This document shows positions 19,952-23,235 of a stretch of DNA of 23,235 nucleotides, piece after piece. Position numbers and translations under genes: made by a program. The notes beneath the pieces are model-generated. The model did not search any database. It saw only the letters and a list, made by a program, of their open reading frames with translations, and had not been told where the DNA came from. Source of the stretch: SZUA-1535 sp964594175 (lineage in GTDB: Archaea > Aenigmatarchaeota > Aenigmatarchaeia > Aenigmatarchaeales > SZUA-1535); assembly GCA_964594175.1 (NCBI GenBank), contig CAZQLM010000006.1:1-23235 (forward strand), written 5' to 3'. Numbering within the stretch: the stretch's first letter is position 1; every line of letters starts with the position of its first letter.

Positions 19952-21885
19952 AATAGCACCTCCTCGCCAAAGTCTGCGAGGATGCCTTCTCGCAAACATC
20001 TTTCGATAAATTCTTTCGGAAAATTCTCAAGCTCGGACTTGTGGATTTTGTTACTACCGAGAAGTTTGAAGGGCACGGGTAAAAGTTTTTCTACAGCACA
20101 GCGGAAGCATGCGTAACCTTCTTTATCCGTTCTTCCTAAAGATTTGGCAAAATCATAAAGCGGTTGTTTTGGGAGTTTGCAGAAGTAGCAAGTAGGAGCA
20201 TTAGATTCTTCAGAAATCTCGGTGTTTGTGACAGATGTGACACTTGTGACACTATTTTCACATCGATTTCCTATATTAGGAAATTGAGTAGAAATATCCG
20301 TCACATCCGTCACAAGTGTCACATTATCTTCCTTCCACTTTAAACCAACTATACAACGTTTTTGCTCAGAATTAACATACTTCCTTACACCGGTTTCTAA
20401 TCCCATGCTCTCAAGAATTGGTTTAACTTCCGTTTTCCAATTCGGTACTCTAAATCTTGGTTTATTGGTTCTCATCCACGAAACGAATTTATGATAAAAC
20501 TCTGTGCTTGGAATGTATCCCTCAGGGTCAAACTCGCAGAATTGTTTTATGAAAACTTTCAAAGGGTTTGCTCTTTCCTCGTAGCGCTCTCTCTTTTCTT
20601 CAATACTTCCCTCTCCCGTGAATTTACCTCTATCAAGGAGTTCAGGAAGTATTCTCAAGCATTTTTTCAAAAGATTCTCATATTCCCAATCAGGAATTTC
20701 CTCGAGTATATCTTTCCCTTCATCAAAAACATTAGGAAAATCGACAATTATCATTCTCGAAAAGAACCCATCGCTTGTATCAAGAGTCATGGGTAAGTTA
20801 TTTGTCGAAATGATTAGTTTTGCGTAGTTTACAAAATCAAAAGTAGGTTTGTTTTTGAATTCTGCAGGAATTAAATCCTGACCGCTTAATGCTTTCAGAA
20901 TTGATGATTTTTTAATTACACTAAAATCAGTTTCTCCAATAAAGCAAAGTAGCTTTTTATATAACTTAGCACTCTCAAATCTTGAGTTTTCCAATCTTTC
21001 CAATTCTGTGCTTACCGTGTTTTCTTCTCCAACGAATTTTTTCAACAATCGCAAAAATGAGCCTTTCCCGTTTCTTCCTGAGCCGTAAAGTATGAAAATT
21101 CTATGTATCGGATAATTCCTCAAGAGTGAATAAGCGCAAATCTCATAAAGAATCTGTTTATTTTCCTCACCTACCCACTCAGAAAACAACTTGTCAATTG
21201 TTGGTGTTTCTTCACTTTCTCCGATTCTCCAAGGAATTCTATTTGTGCAAAAATATTTCCAATCAACATCCTTCATTTCACCTGTTTTAATGTTGTATAG
21301 TTTATCCCTAACTTGAATCCATTCAGGGGGTAGTTCTTCAGGAATTTTCTCTCTTCCCACAATCCTTAGCGCATCTAATAGTCTTTCTTTGATTCCACGC
21401 TTGGGTATATCCCTATTCTCAAGAACATTAACAACTATCTTGAGTATTTGAGTTTCATCCACGGGCTTATAAACCGATTCTCGCCAATCCCACAGCCAAA
21501 AGGTTTTGCTGTGGTCATAAAAATACGGATTTACATACCAAATCTTTTCTGCTAATGCAACGAAATTTGTGGATTCGTTCAATTCAAAGCGAATAACATT
21601 AGCAGGACTCCATAGATGGTTTAACAATTCTTCAACACTTTCCTTCGAAAACAAAAGCGAAATATCAATACCAAATTTTTGCTTAAATGTTGCGAAAAAA
21701 TCTTCTGCACTACGGATTTTGTTTTGATAAATAAAACTCTCAAGCCAATTTTTATCAAAAATGTATTCCTGCTTATTTTGAGAAAAGATTAAGAACATTT
21801 CTTCTGGGTTAAATTCCCTACTAACACCTGTGAAAATGTGCCGAAGTTTAATTTTTTGAGGGTTAACTATGCTTATTGTCTTCAT
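19936..21885 (-). CDS. Plasmid/virus replication helicase, D5/P4-type SF3, with C-terminal zinc finger
   Basis: The product is 649 aa from ATG 21885. Residues 100-260 match the D5_N-type region that precedes SF3 helicases (FVALAEKIWYVNPYFYD). The SF3 ATPase follows: Walker A GSGRNGKGS (268-276), Walker B KLLCFIGETD (311-320), motif C KLIISTNNLP (356-365) and a candidate Arg finger in GFFSRM (R377). A winged region, a Val-Thr repeat linker (about 521-552) and a CYFC...CFRC zinc finger end the protein. I see no archaeo-eukaryotic primase domain at the N-terminus, so priming must come from elsewhere or from an unrecognised domain. It probably unwinds the element's origin. The start overlaps the upstream winged-helix gene, and GGTGGTGGAG precedes it. 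Confidence 0.88.
   Translation of the reverse strand: MKTISIVNPQKIKLRHIFTGVSREFNPEEMFLIFSQNKQEYIFDKNWLESFIYQNKIRSAEDFFATFKQKFGIDISLLFSKESVEELLNHLWSPANVIRFELNESTNFVALAEKIWYVNPYFYDHSKTFWLWDWRESVYKPVDETQILKIVVNVLENRDIPKRGIKERLLDALRIVGREKIPEELPPEWIQVRDKLYNIKTGEMKDVDWKYFCTNRIPWRIGESEETPTIDKLFSEWVGEENKQILYEICAYSLLRNYPIHRIFILYGSGRNGKGSFLRLLKKFVGEENTVSTELERLENSRFESAKLYKKLLCFIGETDFSVIKKSSILKALSGQDLIPAEFKNKPTFDFVNYAKLIISTNNLPMTLDTSDGFFSRMIIVDFPNVFDEGKDILEEIPDWEYENLLKKCLRILPELLDRGKFTGEGSIEEKRERYEERANPLKVFIKQFCEFDPEGYIPSTEFYHKFVSWMRTNKPRFRVPNWKTEVKPILESMGLETGVRKYVNSEQKRCIVGLKWKEDNVTLVTDVTDISTQFPNIGNRCENSVTSVTSVTNTEISEESNAPTCYFCKLPKQPLYDFAKSLGRTDKEGYACFRCAVEKLLPVPFKLLGSNKIHKSELENFPKEFIERCLREGILADFGEEVLLCERG
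20228..20324. repeat. 97-bp dyad of inverted iterons: candidate replication origin
   Basis: Three contiguous 9-bp units, TGTGACAGA, TGTGACACT and TGTGACACT, occupy 20228-20254. Three inverted units (TCCGTCACA, TCCGTCACA and AGTGTCACA on the plus strand) occupy 20298-20324. Exactly midway is a perfect palindrome, ATTTCCTA-TAT-TAGGAAAT (20267-20285). The iteron arms and the palindrome share the same centre at 20276. The array lies within the SF3 helicase gene, where it is read as Val-Thr-X repeats on both arms because TGTGAC and its complement both encode Val-Thr in the frame used. Iterons flanking an AT-rich palindrome inside or near a rep gene are typical of replication origins; function is inferred. 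Confidence 0.65.
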
Positions 21886-22216
21886 CTCCACCACCAAAAG
21901 GAAAATCCATCAAGTTTTTTTGGAGAGTTTGATTTGGTAAAGTCGGTAGAGTGAGCCAAATTTTTTTACCATAATATGTAACGAAACCCAACTTTTTGAG
22001 AGTCCACAAAAATCTCTTGATTGAAGAAGACGTGATACGAAAACGTCCTGCAAGAGACATATAAACAAAGCTTTTGTCTAATGGACAACCTCGTTTCTTG
22101 GCTAAAGAAAGTAAGTGTGAATAAACTTCTTCGAGAGTGATTCTTCTCTTTCCAAAGGGTTTATAAATTTTCTCATCCAACATCTCTTTGTAAGTTACCT
22201 CAGTTTCCCCCATCAT
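21863..22216 (-). CDS. Probable winged-helix DNA-binding protein
   Basis: The product is 117 aa from ATG 22216, with AGGTGG five bases upstream (MMGETEVTYKEM). The core, ITLEEVYSHLLSLAKKRG, then SLAGRFRITSSSIKRFLWTLKKLGFVTYYGKKIWLTLPT, reads as helix-turn-helix followed by a beta wing. This suggests a winged-helix replication or regulatory protein. Its 3' end overlaps the helicase gene by 23 bp, and the two are probably a functional pair for origin recognition and unwinding. No named family recognised. Confidence 0.65.
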   Translation of the reverse strand: MMGETEVTYKEMLDEKIYKPFGKRRITLEEVYSHLLSLAKKRGCPLDKSFVYMSLAGRFRITSSSIKRFLWTLKKLGFVTYYGKKIWLTLPTLPNQTLQKNLMDFPFGGGDEDNKHS

Positions 22217-22237
22217 ATCCGCCACCTTTTTAATTTT

Positions 22238-22399
22238 TTATGTTTGGTCGTTTTGTTCGGAGAGTTTTTCTTTAAGATATTCGATTAAACACATTCGCAC
22301 TACTGCGCTTTTGGATAGGCACTTTTCCTTTGAGATTCTTTCCACCGTTTCTGAGACATTTTTTGGAAGTCGAACAAGCACAGCCTTCATTTCTTCCAT
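22238..22399 (-). CDS. Ribbon-helix-helix (CopG/Arc-like) regulator, 53 aa
   Basis: This short gene starts MEEMKAVLVRLPKNVSETVE and continues ISKEKCLSKSAVVRMCLIEYLKE. The N-terminal beta strand KAVLVRLP and two helices are the standard RHH fold, a dimeric DNA-binding domain common in plasmid copy-number and partition control. AAGGTGG lies 4-5 bases before the ATG. It heads the leftward replication operon, and three phased 10-bp repeats lie directly upstream, so autoregulation is likely. Confidence 0.8.
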   Translation of the reverse strand: MEEMKAVLVRLPKNVSETVERISKEKCLSKSAVVRMCLIEYLKEKLSEQNDQT

Positions 22400-22410
22400 A
22401 CAACCACCTT

Positions 22411-22440
22411 AATCAACCTCAATCTAACGCAATCTTACGT
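22411..22440. repeat. Three phased 10-bp direct repeats, candidate RHH operator
   Basis: AATCAACCTC, AATCTAACGC and AATCTTACGT follow one another without gaps. The last two match at 8 of 10 positions and all share the AATC start. One repeat per helical turn is the typical layout of RHH operators. They lie 12-41 bp upstream of the RHH start, between it and an ACAATATAATT TATA-like box (about 22442-22452), so binding would repress the operon. Confidence 0.5.
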
Positions 22441-22459
22441 AATTATATTGTAAAGAAAA

Positions 22460-22471
22460 ATATTTAAATTT
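22460..22471 (+). promoter_or_regulatory. TATA-like box for the rightward element gene
   Basis: ATATTTAAATTT lies 47-58 nt before GTG 22518 and 29-40 nt before the alternative GTG 22500. A transcript starting near 22490 would carry the GGTGAT ribosome binding site at 22509-22514. Confidence 0.45.
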
Positions 22472-22517
22472 TTCGCAACATAACGATAATAAAAGTAAAG
22501 TGACGAAAGGTGATTAT

Positions 22518-23225
22518 GTGAAAACCTACGAGAAGGAGTTGTTAAACGAGTTAAAAGCCCTTCCAGCATTTCAAAAAATAAAAGTCAAAGAAAAAGAAAG
22601 TCTTATTGATGCACTTTTTTCATTTTTAAAAAGTTTGTTACCAGAAGAAAAATTAGTCATTCAAATTTTATACAATTCGCCCAATCCTTTAAGTGTTAAG
22701 CAAATAAGAAAGAAATACGCTATTTTTATGGCTACCAAGAGTCTTGAACTTACTCTTAAACTTAGTTGGATAAAATCAAAGTATCAGCAAAGATTTGGTA
22801 AAAAGTTGCCCTCAGGAAATAATTTAGGAAAATTTATTCAAATGGCTTTTCTTGAGCCTTCAATTAGGAATTTTTTTGAGACATTTAAAGAAAAAGAAAT
22901 AGAATCCCTAATTTCGTTTCTTAATAAAAATCTTCCTGAAAAAATTCCATCTTACTATAAATTAAAAGGAATTTTAGAATACTTAGAAAGTATTGGAGTT
23001 GTGAATAAAAGAGAATTAACAGGAAGAAAGGCAGAAACAGTTTGGTTTCTTTCTCCAATATTCTCGAAAATATGTTCTTCTATAATCTCGTTTATTGAAA
23101 GGGAAAATAATAAAAGACCAATAACAAGTATCGAAAAAGAAGTTTACTTTCTAATAACTGGCAGATTTCCCCAGAAAACGATTAAAATAGAGAATATATT
23201 GAAACCTAAAAAATCAGGTGATTAA
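22518..23225 (+). CDS. Element-encoded protein of unknown function
   Basis: From GTG 22518 (AGGTGAT directly upstream) the product is 235 aa; an in-frame GTG at 22500 would add six residues. It is a basic, mostly helical, soluble protein. A segment PNPLSVKQIRKKYAIFMATKSLELTLK and a second segment YYKLKGILEYLESIGVVNKRELTGRKAETVWFLS each look like winged-helix units, the second with a clear LxxLxxxGVV helix and a beta wing. A DNA-binding role is therefore plausible. It diverges from the RHH operon. Its end overlaps AGGTGAT, the likely ribosome binding site of a following gene whose ATG is at 23230. Confidence 0.65.
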   Translation: MKTYEKELLNELKALPAFQKIKVKEKESLIDALFSFLKSLLPEEKLVIQILYNSPNPLSVKQIRKKYAIFMATKSLELTLKLSWIKSKYQQRFGKKLPSGNNLGKFIQMAFLEPSIRNFFETFKEKEIESLISFLNKNLPEKIPSYYKLKGILEYLESIGVVNKRELTGRKAETVWFLSPIFSKICSSIISFIERENNKRPITSIEKEVYFLITGRFPQKTIKIENILKPKKSGD

Positions 23226-23229
23226 GGAC

Positions 23230-23235
23230 ATGAAC
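23230..23235 (+). CDS. Possible start of the next gene (cut by window end)
   Basis: ATGAAC at the very end follows AGGTGATTAAGGAC, a good ribosome binding site overlapping the previous stop. Only two codons are visible, so this is a tentative note that the rightward operon continues. Confidence 0.3.

Larger units (their letters stand above)
17880..23235. mobile_element. Integrated element next to tRNA-Asn (left part; far end outside window)
   Basis: Directly after the tRNA gene lie a tyrosine recombinase, a leftward replication and regulation operon with an SF3 helicase, small HTH and RHH regulators, and a divergent unknown gene. All are typical of archaeal integrative plasmids or viruses. 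No capsid, packaging or conjugation gene is visible in this part. No second copy of the tRNA 3' end was found within the window, so the right attachment site must lie beyond 23235. The integrase gene is intact, unlike SSV-type elements, which split theirs on integration. Confidence 0.7.

Noticed and set aside
1..23235. CRISPR array
   Set aside because: No regularly spaced repeats of 25-40 bp were seen. The only regular repeats are the 9-bp iterons and the 10-bp phased repeats.

Overview
The window looks archaeal. It carries a full SRP54, an archaeal-type Elp3, ribosomal protein uL16 (L10e), a DUF460 RNase H-fold protein, a form III RuBisCO, and a tRNA-Asn with an intron in its T-loop. AT-rich TATA-like boxes lie about 22-30 nt upstream of several start codons (leaderless genes), while internal operon genes are preceded by GGTG/GGAGGTG ribosome binding sites. 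AGA/AGG and ATA codons are frequent. Form III RuBisCO together with tandem short five-helix membrane proteins fits a DPANN-type archaeon, possibly thermophilic, but that placement is an inference and rests on no phylogeny.

Layout. 1-7.0 kb: core genome with surface-glycan genes (a GT-C membrane glycosyltransferase cut by the window edge and a GT2 glycosyltransferase), SRP54, a small apparently frameshifted gene, an MFS transporter, a GC-rich structured leader in front of two small membrane proteins, Elp3 and a 97-aa unknown. 7.1-10.7 kb: a plus-strand run of DUF460, three overlapping coiled-coil genes and uL16. 10.7-12.7 kb: a minus-strand cluster of four small membrane proteins, three of them paralogues. 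12.7-14.1 kb: a graveyard of tandem VapBC-type toxin-antitoxin modules (AF2212-like antitoxins and PIN toxins), most of them frameshifted or truncated. 14.1-16.3 kb: an unrecognised three-gene locus (membrane protein, soluble protein, coiled-coil protein) with a palindromic candidate operator. 16.4-17.7 kb: form III RuBisCO with its catalytic residues present.

17.75 kb to the end: a split tRNA-Asn gene followed by an integrated element, probably plasmid- or virus-derived. It contains a tyrosine recombinase next to the tRNA, a leftward replication/regulation operon (ribbon-helix-helix regulator, winged-helix-like protein, SF3 helicase, basic protein, HTH protein) and a divergent unknown gene. 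The far attachment site lies outside the window.

The most striking structure is a 97-bp dyad inside the SF3 helicase gene (20228-20324). Three 9-bp TGTGAC-NNN iterons face three inverted copies around a perfect central palindrome, and all three parts share one centre. It is a strong candidate for the element's replication origin. Other notable signals are the T-loop tRNA intron where integrases usually attach, the decaying toxin-antitoxin array, the structured leader at 4711-4772, and 10-bp phased repeats upstream of the element's RHH gene.
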